Shown in pieces: positions 43,205 to 54,400 of a stretch of 64,000 bases of DNA. The translations under genes were made by a program, and so were the position numbers. Origin of the DNA: Emydura subglobosa (lineage: Eukaryota; Chordata; Testudines; Chelidae); contig ML679961.1 in assembly GCA_007922225.1 (NCBI GenBank), positions 71,590,890 to 71,654,889 of the forward strand, in the 5' to 3' direction. The notes beneath the pieces were generated by a model. That model was not told the origin of the DNA. It made no database searches and saw only the letters and a program-made list of their open reading frames with translations. Each line of letters starts with the position of its first letter. Within the stretch, counting starts at the first letter, position 1.

Positions 43205-43905
43205 CAGGCCAGAGGCTCGAATGGAGGTCCCATTAAAGCTGCTAGGACTGATTAAAGTCCCACAGAGGAACCAGCTCTCAGACCGGAAGATGTAAATGAA
43301 GTAGCCCCTTTAAGAACCTTCCTACCATGGCACTGGAAAAAAGACTGATCTTCCCTAAAGGGGGTGGGGGTGAAATGCCTATATCACTGCCACACGCACT
43401 TTCAATGAACTAATCTCAAGTCCCAATGACTGAAGGTGCAGCAGGTACTCCAAAATGTCCTGGATAGAGGCCAACATTGGTTTGATTCTGTAGGCAAATA
43501 GCCACACTGAAAATTGCTTCCATTTTACTGAATAGACCATCCTGGTGGAGAGTTTTCTACTGATAAGGAAGACTTGGACAGCCTGCAGACCACCACTCTT
43601 CCTCCTCATTCACTCGTGCAGCAGTCATGCTGGGAGATGCAGGGAGCTAGGCACAGGATGCAATGGTTCTCAGTGAGTAAGTTGGGATGGGGAAGAAGCG
43701 GTATAGGAGGCTGAACAGACCGTGTGAGAAGGCCAGAGAACCAGCACTGTTTCTGCCATGCTGGTGCAATGAAAATGAGCTTGGCCCGATCTGCTTAGAA
43801 CTTGATGATCTGAGGGATGATCAGGATTGGAAGGAAGGCTTACAGGAGAGCCAACTGCCAGCTGAGATGGAAACCGTCAAACAGGGAACCTAGACTGAGG
43901 CCCAC

Positions 43906-44628
43906 TTAAGAACAGAACAGATATTTCCTGTTGTCCCTTGAAGCAAACAGGTCTGTCATTAGTATGCTCCAAGCTATGAAGATGACTTGGAAGACACTTG
44001 TTTTCAGGGACCACTCATGATCCAGAGAAAAATACCTGCTGGGATGGTCCACGAGATGATTCTGAAATCCAGGCAAGTGAAAGGCTATCAGAGTAATGGT
44101 CTCGTCAATGCAGAACTGCCACAGCCTGATTACCTCTAGGCAGAGCAACCTGGAGCATGCTTCCTCTTGTTTATTCACATAATATAGCACATTGGTATTG
44201 TCAGTAAGTATGTGAACCACTGTCTCTCTAATATGGTCTGCAAAAGTGTGAAAGCACTGAAGATGGCCTGAAGCTCCAGCATATTGATATGGAGGGAGGC
44301 TGCCTGCTCTGACCACAGCTCCTGCACTTTCAGACACACCAGGTGCACCTTCACAACCTATCAGGGAGGTGTCAGTAAAAACTGACCTGGTTGGCAAAGA
44401 CCAGTCAAAAGGAACAACTTGGCAAATGTTCTCTGGACACATCCAATGCTGCAAAGAGTCCAGGACCAGTGTAGGAAGACAGACCAGTCTGTCTAGAGGG
44501 TGAAGAGTACGACGGTAAGCTGGCCTGAGCCACATTTGAAGGAAGCAAAGATGCTGCCTTGCAAACTGGACCACCTGAATGCAAGCAGACATGTAGCCCA
44601 AGAGCCACAGACACAACCGAACTGTCAT
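43906..44628 (-). pseudogene. DIRS copy 3: connection and RNase H
   Basis: An unusually well kept 240-codon minus frame. It starts with the connection LLGYMSACIQVVQFARQHL. It continues with SVFTDTSLIGCEGAPG (first RNase H Asp), then HLQCFHTF, HILTDNTNVLYYVNKQ (the Asp of TDNT) and LPGFQNHLVDHPSRYFS, where other elements have NVLADxLSR. The last catalytic Asp of that motif is displaced (VDHPSR). Its role is degradation of template RNA. The frame ends before the following domain. Confidence 0.85.
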
Positions 44629-44670
44629 GGAAAGCTGAGACTGCAGATTGAGGCAAAGGTAGCAAGTTGT

Positions 44671-45360
44671 CTAAAAATGGTTGGTCGGCCAAAACACTTT
44701 AGATGTCCTGGAATCTAACAGGGTCCCAATTAACTTGATTTTCTGAGTGGGAACCAAGGTTGACTTCCTGATGTATAGGATGAGACCCAAGCCATTGAGC
44801 AAGTGCAGTGTGGTGCTGATGTAAGCAAGAACTTTCTCTCTGGATCTGACCCTAACTATCCAGTTGTCCAGATAGGGGAATATGTAAATTTTTTCTTCTT
44901 TCCGAGATATACCATAACAACGACCATGCATCTGGTAAAAATGCAAGAGGCAAGAAAGAGGCCAAATGGAAGCACTGTGTACTGAAAATGGCACTTTGCC
45001 ACAATGATTTAAAGGAACTCTGCAGCTCGACAAAATTGGCATATGAAATTTGGCATCCTGAAGGTCCAGAGCAGCAAACCAGTCATTCTCAGACAACAAA
45101 GGGAGAATAGTTGATAAAGTGACCATTCAAAACCACATGTACCTGATGTATTTGTTGAAGCAACGAAGGTAAAGGATGTGTCTTATCCCTTTCCTTGGAT
45201 TTGGATACCAGAAAGTTCTGGGAGTAGAAGCCATGACCCCAGTGTTCCTTTGGAACCTATTATACCTCTTCCAAAGCCAGTAGAGAGCAGACCTGCTCAA
45301 GGAGCAGTATCTCAAGAGGAGTCTGAAGAGCTACAGGGACAGAGGAATTGGATCACCTAA
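44671..45360 (-). pseudogene. DIRS copy 3: reverse transcriptase
   Basis: A 151-codon minus frame (44671-45126) reads NDWFAALDLQDAKFHMPI (first catalytic Asp, about 45040-45090). FPYLDNWIVRV follows near 44850-44880: the second Asp of YLDD is Asn, which would abolish polymerase activity. LGLILYIRKSTLVPTQKIKL and IGTLLDS follow, as expected for this RT. Upstream, in other frames to 45360, ERVP-like and FWYPNPRKGIRHILYLRCFN pieces give the N-terminal fingers. Stops separate these parts. Confidence 0.85.
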
Positions 45361-45374
45361 CTCAATCTGACTCC

Positions 45375-45700
45375 CAAGTATCAGTAGAGAGTTTAACTCA
45401 ATTAAACTCAAGTATCAGTAGAGATAAAGTCCCAACCACTGGTAAAATGGGCCAGGCTGTGCCTGGGGGGGGGGGGGGGGGGGGTGGGGTGGTGGGTGGA
45501 GCAGCAATGGGAACCTTGCCAGTAACAATATGAACAAATGGGCACTTGGAGGGCACGGGGGGAAGGAGTGTGGACTGGCCCCATCGGCCCTTGCAAAGAT
45601 GTACCACACTTTCGACATCATTTCCAGCTCATCCTTCCCTTCCTATCCCTCTATACCTTTAGCACTTTAGAAGTCAGATGTGCACAAAAAATGTTGGTAT
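45375..45700. other. Unassigned spacer with a short tandem repeat and a G20 run
   Basis: AAGTATCAGTAGAGA occurs twice in tandem at about 45375-45424, around a self-complementary GTTTAACTCAATTAAAC. A pure run of 20 G lies at 45465-45484. No domain is recognised. It lies between the broken 5' side of DIRS copy 3 and the solitary DIRS end. Confidence 0.6.
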
Positions 45701-45715
45701 AAAAGACTACTACGG

Positions 45716-45987
45716 TCTGTAACTTTTGTTCTTCGAGATGTGTTGCTCATGTCCATTCCAAGACTCACCCGCCTACCCCTCTCGGAGCATACCAGCAAAG
45801 AAGGAACTGAAGAAGCTGGGGGAGGGTCAGTAGAGCCCTATATAAAGCACCATGGAGGCGCGACTCCAGAGGGGTCCAGAGCTGACCCTACAGGTACCAC
45901 TAGGGAAAAAACTTCTGGCGACTGTGCATGCAGTGCACACACACTACTTGGAATCAACATGAGCAAGTACTCAAAGAAGCATTGGTG
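45716..45987. mobile_element. Solitary DIRS terminal unit
   Basis: A 272-bp block of the copy 1 subfamily: CTTCGAGATGTGTTGCTCATG with its CCATTCC (45731-45760) at left, and its diverged complement (45947-45980) at right. The middle (TATATAAAGCACC, GTGCATGCAGTGCACACAC) matches the terminal repeat at 12760-12890. No internal coding part and no internal complementary region are attached. It is therefore a stand-alone terminal hairpin or the remnant of a deleted element. Confidence 0.75.
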
Positions 45988-45999
45988 AACTTTCAGAAG

Positions 46000-46240
46000 A
46001 GCTGGGGTTTTTTTTCCCAGGTGGTATATGTCAGGAACCTCTTGCTCAAATAACCTCAAATTTGGCTCACTAACCCTACAAACACCCCACCAGGCACAGG
46101 AAACTCCAAGGTAATCTGAGAAATCTTTCAGATTTTCTTAAAAGAGTCAAACTTTAAACCAAAAGGAGTTCTTACCCTTAACCATAGCAGAGCTGGTGCT
46201 TTGCTGTAAGTGTCTTAAATTAATCATCAGCAACTCATTT
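46000..46240. repeat. Dispersed old repeat, copy 1
   Basis: It shares GAGTCAAACTTTAAAC, AACCTCAAATTTGG and GCTGGTGCTTTGCTGTAA-like phrases, in the same order, with 47640-47900. The family is not known to me. Confidence 0.5.
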
Positions 46241-46650
46241 GCTACATCCAGATCCCCAACACAGGACAATACTGAAAGTGGGACTTTTTAGGAAAGAAAG
46301 GGAAGTTGAAGGGAAAGGGCTCTATACATCCATCTGCAGCTTAGGAGACTCAGATATGTAAAGTGGGCCATTCATCTCAATATGATGTTCTCAGTGAGTG
46401 AGAACAGTCCAGGAGATGAAGATAGCCTGAAACATGTGAACTCCTCCATCTCACTGGGTTCTCTCATCCATACTTCCCAGGCCCTGTACCTGACAGCCTG
46501 TGATGTGTATCAAGCTTACCCACTCATCTCTTAACCTCAATCTCAGCTCTTTGTGCTTGGTGCAGCTCCTGGTATGCCTGTTCTCAGTTCCCCACTAAAA
46601 AGAGCAGAGCTTCCCTTCATCATGTGAGCTGGTTTCTGAAAGTCAGGGAG
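46240..46650. other. No gene or repeat seen
   Basis: Nothing recognised in this spacer. Confidence 0.4.
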
Positions 46651-46659
46651 TTGAACTCA

Positions 46660-47100
46660 GATCTCTTAGCCCCCCTCCCAGCGAGGAGCAGGTCTTCCCC
46701 AGATGCCAGCACACAGGGGGTAGGTTAGGAAGAGGGGCTCAATCCCCACAAAAGGACAAGATCCTCCACAGATTCCCTGCTCATATAAAGGGGACTGACA
46801 GGAGGGGTCAGACCGCAGAGAAGGGCAGGGTTCTCCCAGATCATAGCACACACATGAGGACAGGAAAAGAGGCTCAAAGACTCCAATTGGGTAAAGGCAC
46901 CCAGACCCCAGCTCACAGGAGCTGATAAGAAAGGGGAGTCAGCCCTCTGTAGATAGGCAGGGGCCCCCAGATCCTGACAAACCCCCCACAGGGATGCAAG
47001 ATTCCTTGATATCCCTGTTCATATAAGCAGACAGGCAGAGAAGCTCAGACCATCCCCAGAGCCTGGCACATGCAGCAGGGGCAGGGAGAGAGAGCTTCCT
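46660..47100 (+). repeat. Degenerate minisatellite, units of about 90 bp
   Basis: Phrases of the type CCCAGATCCTGACACA, CACAGGGA-ACAGG, AAGAGGGGCTCAGAC and AGAGAAGGGCAGG recur about four to five times. CTGCTCATATAAAGGGGACTGACAGG and TGTTCATATAAGCAGACAGG are two visible parallel stretches. Frames on the minus strand here are repeat artefacts. A CT-rich tail follows to 47240. Confidence 0.6.
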
Positions 47101-47249
47101 CCCCATTCATCTTTGTGTCCCCTTCCCAGTGTCCCACCACTTCCCACCTAAACCCCAACCCTTCTCCCATCCTCTCTTATCATCCTCCTCGTAAGACCCC
47201 GCCCCTCACCTTAGCCCCAAACCTCCCCCTAGTCTCCCTCACTTTGCTG

Positions 47250-47560
47250 GGAGAGGTTTAGGGGGGACAGAAAGCATTTGCATGCATAATGTATTTTCTT
47301 TTCAAAAATAGTTTGAGCACCTTCTGAATTATTTGCATTTCAAACAAACAAAACTGAGGAAAAGACATTTTAGCAACATGCCTACAAAACCTCTCAGGTT
47401 TCTGCTCTGTCAGATTTTAATTGAAAATGGCTGGGCGCAGGTCAGCTACTGCCTACCCCTTGAGCCATTCAGCTTCAGTGAAAACTGATAGGTTAGAAAT
47501 TGCTTTGTCAACTTTGTTCGACACCTGTTTGGCTTGCCAGCATTAGGCTATCCACAGAGC
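47250..47560. other. No gene or repeat seen
   Basis: Short unique-looking spacer. Nothing recognised. Confidence 0.4.
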
Positions 47561-47900
47561 TGAACTCTTTCTCAAATAGTTTCCATTTTTGCTCCACAAA
47601 GGTATAATGGGTGCCATGCACTAGGTGGGGTTAGTATCCAGCAACTGACACTATTTGAGCCATGACCAGAGCCATGGTCTTTGATCTGGGCAAAAAAAGT
47701 TGTTTTATTCAGGGGACTGTATATTGGAAAGCCTGTGGTCAAATGACCCAAGATTTGATCACTTAACCAACCCCATACCTTCATGAGACTAAGTTTCAAG
47801 GCAATCCAAGTAACCATGTGGATTTTAGAGCACTGAGAAGAGTCAAACTTTAAACAAAACTGTTCCCAACCTTTAATTGGTGCTGGTGCTCTGCTATAAT
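47560..47900. repeat. Dispersed old repeat, copy 2
   Basis: Longer copy of the family at 46000-46240. Both end in AAAGAGTCAAACTTTAAAC or a close variant, followed by a stretch ending GCTGGTGCTCTGCTATAA. The copies are about 1.65 kb apart and in the same orientation. Confidence 0.5.
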
Positions 47901-48539
47901 ACAGTGAAAATCATATAAATACATGCTCTCTCTGGGACAATGTGATCTCAGGCTAAAAATAAGTCTCTCCTCAATTGTTGCCCAGGGCACGCACAAAACC
48001 ACAGCAGACTAGGAGATGAAGTGAAAAACTTCATTCACATTTCTGGGGAGAGACTGTCTACATCTGTTTGGAAAACACGTTCCACTATAATCTAACAAAA
48101 TAACACTTAAATAACTTGCTATGCACTTTAGCACTCACTATCATACACACTTGAAAAAGACAAGAAAATTCATATTTAAATCTGAAGCTCTAAGAGTATG
48201 TCTAGGCTACCAGTGCTACAGTGATAGAGCTGCAGCTATGCCACTGAAACATAGATTAAAGCCCTCCAGCAGGACTGGGATCCTACAGTTTTACTGGACT
48301 CACCACCTTAATAGCAGGAGTGGGATAAAAATTACAGTGCAGGAGCTGGTGGGTATTGGGAGGTGGGATGAGAGCAGGATTATTTAAAAAAATAAATTAA
48401 ATAAATAGTCCTCCCACACAGCAAACATGAATGCCCCGGCTAATAACCGCTGCTCTCTGGCCACCCAGCTCTGAAAGCAGCACCACCACCAGCAGCAGCA
48501 CAGAAATAAGGGTGGCAACAAGGGCTTTCCCTGCCTGTG

Positions 48540-48750
48540 TCTGGGGACGGTGGGGTAGAGGGGTTTCCCCATCTCCTTTGCATGATGATGCAGCAGCTCT
48601 CCAGCCATTTGCATGGAGGGTTAGAGGTTTCTAATCGCTTTGCATGGGGACGGCTCATCCTCTTGTAGAGCCGCATGAGGACTCTGATCCCTCTGCATGG
48701 TTGAATTGAGAGGGTCACGGGGCTCCCATCCCATTGCATGGGGGTGCAGG
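48540..48750 (+). repeat. TTTGCATGG minisatellite
   Basis: Four to five units of about 40-60 bp, each carrying (T)TTGCATG or CTGCATGG followed by a G-rich stretch and a TC-rich stretch: 48577, 48608, 48640, 48693 and 48736 approximately. It lies between two homologous blocks of the MITE cluster. Confidence 0.5.
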
Positions 48751-49119
48751 GATTGGGTGGGTGATGGTCGGAAGACATCTGCTGAGAGCAGCACATCCAG
48801 CCATTGGTGAGACAATTTTAGAGCCCTACAGCAGGGCTGGGATCTGGCAGCTCCCACTGCCTTAACAGCAGGAGCGAGATAAAAATTCAAGAAAATGCAG
48901 GAGCAGGTGGAAGTCAGAATTGCAGGGTGGGACAGGTGTGGAATTAAAAAAAAAGTCCCAAGCAGGGCTTTAGTGTGGACACTCACTACAGTGACAGGAG
49001 GGGTTTCTCCCATGCTGTAATAAATCCACCCTCTCAACAGGCATGTAGCTAAGTTGTTGGACAAATTCTTCCACTAACCTACCTGCATCTACAGTGGGGC
49101 TAAGTCGACTTAACTACAC

Positions 49120-49510
49120 GTATGTCTACACTTATGGCAGTGTGCAGAGTACAGACACCATATGCCCAGCTAGCATGGATATAAATAGCAGTGTAAACTG
49201 TGAGGCATGTCTTAGAGTACAGTACAGCAGAGTGCACTACATGCCTGAACCATAGGGTACATGCCCTACTCTGCTCTCCATACACCCACGTAGTGCCTCA
49301 CATGTCTACACTACTATTTTTAGTAGTGTAGTGTCCCGCTGCCTCACCCCAGCCAGAGCCATTCCCAGCCGGCTACCTAATGACGGAGCCTTTCACCGCC
49401 ACCTGTAGCTACACACTGACAAGCGTGGATGCAGAGTGCTTTCAGTGTGGTGTGTAGCGCCTGTACTCTACAAGCTGTAGAGTGTAAGTGTAAGTGTAGA
49501 TAAGGCATAC
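49120..49510. mobile_element. Nested MITE
   Basis: The left end GTATGTCTACACTTA (49120) and the right end GTGTAGATAAGGCATAC (49510) are inverted repeats with a small gap. Inside, CACATGTCTACACTACTAT and its neighbours give further fold-backs. It interrupts the outer MITE, whose two halves (GACTTAACTACAC before, ATTCACAGGGCATG after) would otherwise adjoin. Confidence 0.6.
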
Positions 49511-49599
49511 ATTCACAGGGCATGACATTTTTTACAGCCCTGAGCAACATAGCTAGGTTGTGCTAAGTTTTAGGTGTAAACCTGGCCTAATTTAACCCT

Positions 49600-51235
49600 T
49601 CATGTCTGAGATCAGTTTGATTGTGGTTCTCAAACTGTGGGGTACAGAACACTGGCTGACTATGTGGTGCTGGCTGCTTATGCATAGCAGCTTCTCTAGG
49701 CATACAGATTCTTGTGAGGTACATAGATGCCTGCAGTAGCCTGTGCAGAGGATAAGGAACAAGCCAAGAAGCCTCTGCAACTAGAGGAGTCCGTACCTCA
49801 GTATAAAGAGAAGAAAGAATTGTGAAAGAAAAGCTGCCTGCAAAGTTAGAGCAAGGAGCTCTAGTGAGATATTTCACGCAGAAAGGAACAAGAAAAGAGG
49901 TGCTCAGATAGGGAGTAAGGGGGAAATGAATTGCTAGTCAGACACCAAGCCTAGAAAATTTCAGCCTTCAAAGGTGAACACCTTTTGGAAGACTAAGTGA
50001 CTGAAACCAGGGGGTTATCATGGAAATGCATATGAAATCTTAACAGCGATTATTTAACTATATAGTTATGTCTGCTACAAACAATGCTAGATTCGTATTA
50101 GTTTACTAGCACTGGAACTTGCTTTCTAATAGGGGACTTTATAGTAAGCACAGATATTCCTTATATGATGAAACTCACAATGTTTATTGACTGTTCAAGT
50201 TTTTATACTCAAGGACAGCAGACCAGTTGCGTTCTAGTATTCTTAAACTTCTAGTTCTGGTAATTGAGATCTTGATGTGGTTCTACAGTTTTCAGAGAAG
50301 CATTAAAAGGATACAGCAGAATTCTATGTTTATAGACAAAATGACTTCCCTGTAAAAATTTGCTTCTCTCACAAGGAAGCAGATGGCTTTTCACACTGCT
50401 AAGATAGATCTTGTAGTGAATTTGCCTAACAGTCAAGTTGGGTTCTTTATTTGTACATTTTCACTGATAACAAAAGTGATGGAATTGAAATGACTTTTTT
50501 TGCCTTGTGATCCAGGATTGAATCTAGCTCTCCACTACAGCAGTGTTAGTTCTGCAGTACTAGTAGGAGTAAGTAGGAAAAATGTTTCGTCCCTAAAAGA
50601 AGAAGATTAAGCCCTGCACATACAAATGACAGATCTGTGCAAGAAAGTTCTATTTTACTTGCTTATTTTTCTGCAGAGATGTAAAATATCTGTAATTTTC
50701 AAGTACAAAATAATCTAATTCCTGTTAGTTAGGATTCTATTTCCTCGTAGAACAAGTGTTGATTTTACTCACACCTCAAACAGTGCAGACAAAATGGAAC
50801 TTGGCTTAAGTAGGGGGTTTTGATGATCAACTAGTTTTAGAACACAATACAAATGCCAAATAATAATAATTAGCCAAGTTTTGAAGGGCACACATTCAAC
50901 TTGATGGCATTTCTGTGTCTGTCATGATAGCTTTTGAATGCCACATCCAATCAATTCCAAATTTCAGGGAACGTTCTGGGCCTCAGTGGCCTGAACGCCT
51001 ATTGATTTGCAGGAAAATCAGAAATTCTAAATGGCTGAAATTGGGAAACACATGAAGTCCCTGCCATCTATTTAACACAGCCACAGCTTCAAGCAACTCT
51101 GCAATTATCTATAGATCAAACTAGTTGATGGAATCAATTAATACCTTCCAACATAACATCGCTGCTCATCCTTCCAACAGTTTAACATGTTGACACTCTG
51201 AATGAGGTATCTTCCAGACAAGTAACAATGAGGCA
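49600..51235. other. No gene; possible hAT end at 49623
   Basis: GTGGTTCTCAAACTGTGGGGTAC at 49623-49645 resembles hAT left ends, but no right end was found. The rest is AT-rich. The text at 50870-51020 looks like an old repeat of unknown family. Confidence 0.4.
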
Positions 51236-51480
51236 TGCACACAGCCCTGGCATGGGGGAGGGAGGAAATGAGGGACCCTAATATGGTGAATCTGGGGAAG
51301 ACAAGAGTGGGGGCAGACAGAACCCAAGAGAAGGAGATTGGGGACCCTGATGGGGGGGCAGACAGAGGGCACGGAAGAAGTAGGAATGGGGGTACATACA
51401 AAGTACCAGCCATGGGAAGAGGAATGGAGGGTTGGGGGAAAGCCAACAGGTGCAGAGAAGCACATGGTTTGGACAGAGAC
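51235..51480 (+). repeat. Purine-rich irregular repeat next to the CR1
   Basis: G-rich phrases such as GGGGGCAGACAGA occur more than once in an irregular order with AAG and GGA runs. It ends about 20 bp before recognisable CR1 sequence. It may be independent or an upstream part of that CR1; I cannot decide. Confidence 0.45.
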
Positions 51481-51499
51481 CTCCCTTAGGGGAGGCTCT

Positions 51500-54400
51500 A
51501 TTAAAGGAGATTCTCTCATCCTTTCCTCCTTACTAGAATATAAAGAGGATAAAATATGGGTAGGATCTGATGGCAAACAGTCAAATGAAAGTCCCATTCA
51601 ATTGCATCACATAATGGCAGACAGTTAAAAAGTGACAATTTTTTAAGTGCTCATATACAAATGCTAGAAGTCTAAATACTAAGATGGGTGAACTTGAGCG
51701 CCTCATATTAAGTGAGGATATTGATATATCAGAGAAACTTGATGGAATGAGAATAATCAATTGGACACAGTAATACCAGGGTACAAAATACATCAGCAGG
51801 ACAGAATAGGTTGTACTGGTGGGGGAATGTATTATGTGTGATCGAAAGCATAAGAATCAAATGAAATAAAAATCCTAAAATGAACAAACCTGTGCCATAG
51901 AATTTCTATGGATAGTAATTCCATACTTGAATAATACGAATATAGCAGTAAAGAATATACTACTGACCACCTGACCAGGATGGTGACAGTGACTGTGAAA
52001 TGCTCAGGGAGATTAGAGAGGCTATAAAAATAAAAAATTCAATAATGGGCCATTTCAACTATCCCCATATTGACTGGGTACATGTCACCGCAGGATGGGA
52101 TGCAGAGAAAGTTTCTTGACACGTTAAATGACTGCCTCTTGGAGCAGCTAGTCCTGAAACCCACAAGGAGAGAGGAAGTTCTTGATTTACTCCTAATTGG
52201 AGACATGATCTGATCCAATAGGTGAATATAGCTGAACCGCTAGGTAATAGTGACCATAACAGAATAAAATTTAACATCCCTAGGTATGGGGGTTGGGGAG
52301 AACACCAAAGCAATCCACCACGGTAGCATTTAACTTCAGAAAGGGGAACGACACAAAAATAAGATAGTTAGTTAAATAGAAATTAAAAGGTACAGTGCCA
52401 AAAGTAAAATCAATGCAAGCTGCATGTAAATTTTAAAGACACCATAATAGATGCTCAATTTAAATGTATACCCCAAATTAAAAAACATAACAAGAGGACC
52501 AAAAAAGTGCCACCATGGGTAAACAAATAAAAGAAGTAGTTACAGGCAAAAAGGCATCCTTGAAAAAGTGGGTGTTAAATCCTATTCAGGAAAATAAAAA
52601 GGAGCATAAGCTCTGGCAAGTGAAGTGTAAAAATATAATTAGGAAGGCCAAAAAATTTGAAGAACAGCCAGCCAAAGACTCAAAAAATAACAGCAAAAAA
52701 ATGCTTAAGTACATCAGAAGCAGGAAGCCTGCTAAACAACCAGTAAGGCCACTAGACGATTAAGATGCTAAAGGAGCACTCAAAGAAGATAAGGCTATTG
52801 TGGAGAAACTAAATGAATTCTCTGCATTGATCTTCACAGCTGAAGATATGAGGGAGATTCCCAAACATGAGCCATTCTTTTTAGGTGACAAATCTGAGGA
52901 AATGTCCCAGATTGAGTTGTCATTAGAGGTGGTTTTGGAACAAATTAAATGGTATTAAGTCACCAAGACCAAATGGTGTCCACCCAAGAGTTCTGAAGGA
53001 ACTCAAATATGAAATTGCAGAACTACTAAATGTGGTATGTAACCTATCATTTAAATCAGCTCCATACCAAATGACTGGAGGATAGCTAATGTGATGCCAA
53101 TTATTAAAAAAAAGGCTCCAGAGGCAATCCCAGCAATTACAGGCCGGTAACCCTAACTTCAGTACCAGGAAAACTGGTTGAAACTACAGAAAAGTACAGA
53201 ATTATCAGACACACAAATGAACATGATTAGTTGGGGAAGAGTCAAAATGGTTTTTGTAAAGGGAAATCATGCCTCACCAATCTATTAGAATTCTTTGAAG
53301 GGGTCAACAAGGAGGTGGACAAGGCTGATTCAATGGATAAAGTGTACTTAGATTTTCAGAAAGCCTTTGAGAAGGTCCCTCACCAAAGGCTCTTAAGCAA
53401 AGTAAGCAGTTCTGGATAAGAGGGAAGGTCCTTTCCTGAATCAGTAACTGGTTAAAAAATAGGAAACAAAGGGTAGGAATAACTGGTCAGTTTTCTGAGT
53501 GGAGAGAGGTAAATAGTGATGTCCCCCGGGGTCTGAACTGGGATCAGTACTGTTCCACATATTCATAAATGATCTGGAAAAGGGGTAAACAGTGAGGTGG
53601 CAATCTGCAGATGATACAAAACTACTCAACATCGTTAAGTCCAAAGCAGACTGCAAAGAGTTACAAGAGATCTCACAAAACTGGGTGATTTGGCAACAAA
53701 ATGTCAGATGAAATTCAGTGTTGACAAATGCAAAGTGATGAACATTGGAAAACATAATCCTAACTACACATACAAAATGATGGGGTCTAAATTAGCTGTT
53801 ACCACTCAAGAAAGATCTTCGAGTCATTGTGGATAGTTCTCTGAAAACAGCCACACAATTTGCTGCGGCAGTCAAAAAAGATAACCAAATACTGGAAATC
53901 ATTGGAAGAGGGACAGATAAAAAGACAGGAAATATCGTATTCCCTCTTTATATATCCATGGTACTCCCACATCTTGAATACTGCATGCAGATCTGGTTGC
54001 CCAATCTCAAAAAAGATGTATTGGAATTGGAAAAGATGAAAGGGCAACTAAAATGATTAGGGATATGGAAAAGCTTTCGTATGAAGAGAGATTAATAAAA
54101 CCGGGACTTTTCAGCTCAGAAAAGAGACAACAGGGGGGCGGGGGGAGGAATATGATAAAGTTCTATAAAATCATGATTGGTGTGGAGAAAGTAAATAAGA
54201 AAGTGTTATTTACTCCTTATCACACTAGAACAAGGGGTCACCAACTGAAATTAATAGGCAGCAGGTTTAAAACAAACAAAAGGAAGTATTTCTTCACAGA
54301 ATGCAGTCAACCTGTGGAACTCCTTGCCAGAGGATGCTGTGAAGACCATGACTATAACAGGGTTCAAAAAAGAACTAGATAAGTTCATGGAGGATAGGAC

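Larger units (their letters stand above)
42213..45430 (-). mobile_element. DIRS-type retrotransposon, copy 3 (5' truncated)
   Basis: About 3.2 kb on minus: 3' terminal unit (42213-42480), internal complementary region (42478-42525), recombinase, RNase H and RT. The gag-like region and the 5' terminal repeat are missing. It belongs to a third subfamily whose end reads GAGATGTGATGCAGGC. The right limit is uncertain: the RT N-terminal part is clear to about 45360, and weak similarity reaches about 45430. Confidence 0.85.
48196..49590 (-). mobile_element. Composite MITE cluster
   Basis: The right end, read on minus from 49590, is TTAGGCCAGGTTTACACCTAAAAC, a MITE end also present at 55015-55075. 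The left side at 48196 (GTATGTCTAGGCTACC) has a related end. Within lie two homologous blocks, 48262-48395 and 48829-48960 (GCCCT-CAGCAGG-CTGGGATC ... AGCAGGAG ... GATAAAAATT), a minisatellite between them, and a second MITE nested at 49120-49510. The boundaries of the whole are my best reading. Confidence 0.5.

Noticed and set aside
46660..47100. Possible CRISPR-like or regularly spaced array
   Set aside because: Unit length and spacing are irregular, the units are diverged, and the genome is clearly eukaryotic. It is a degenerate minisatellite.
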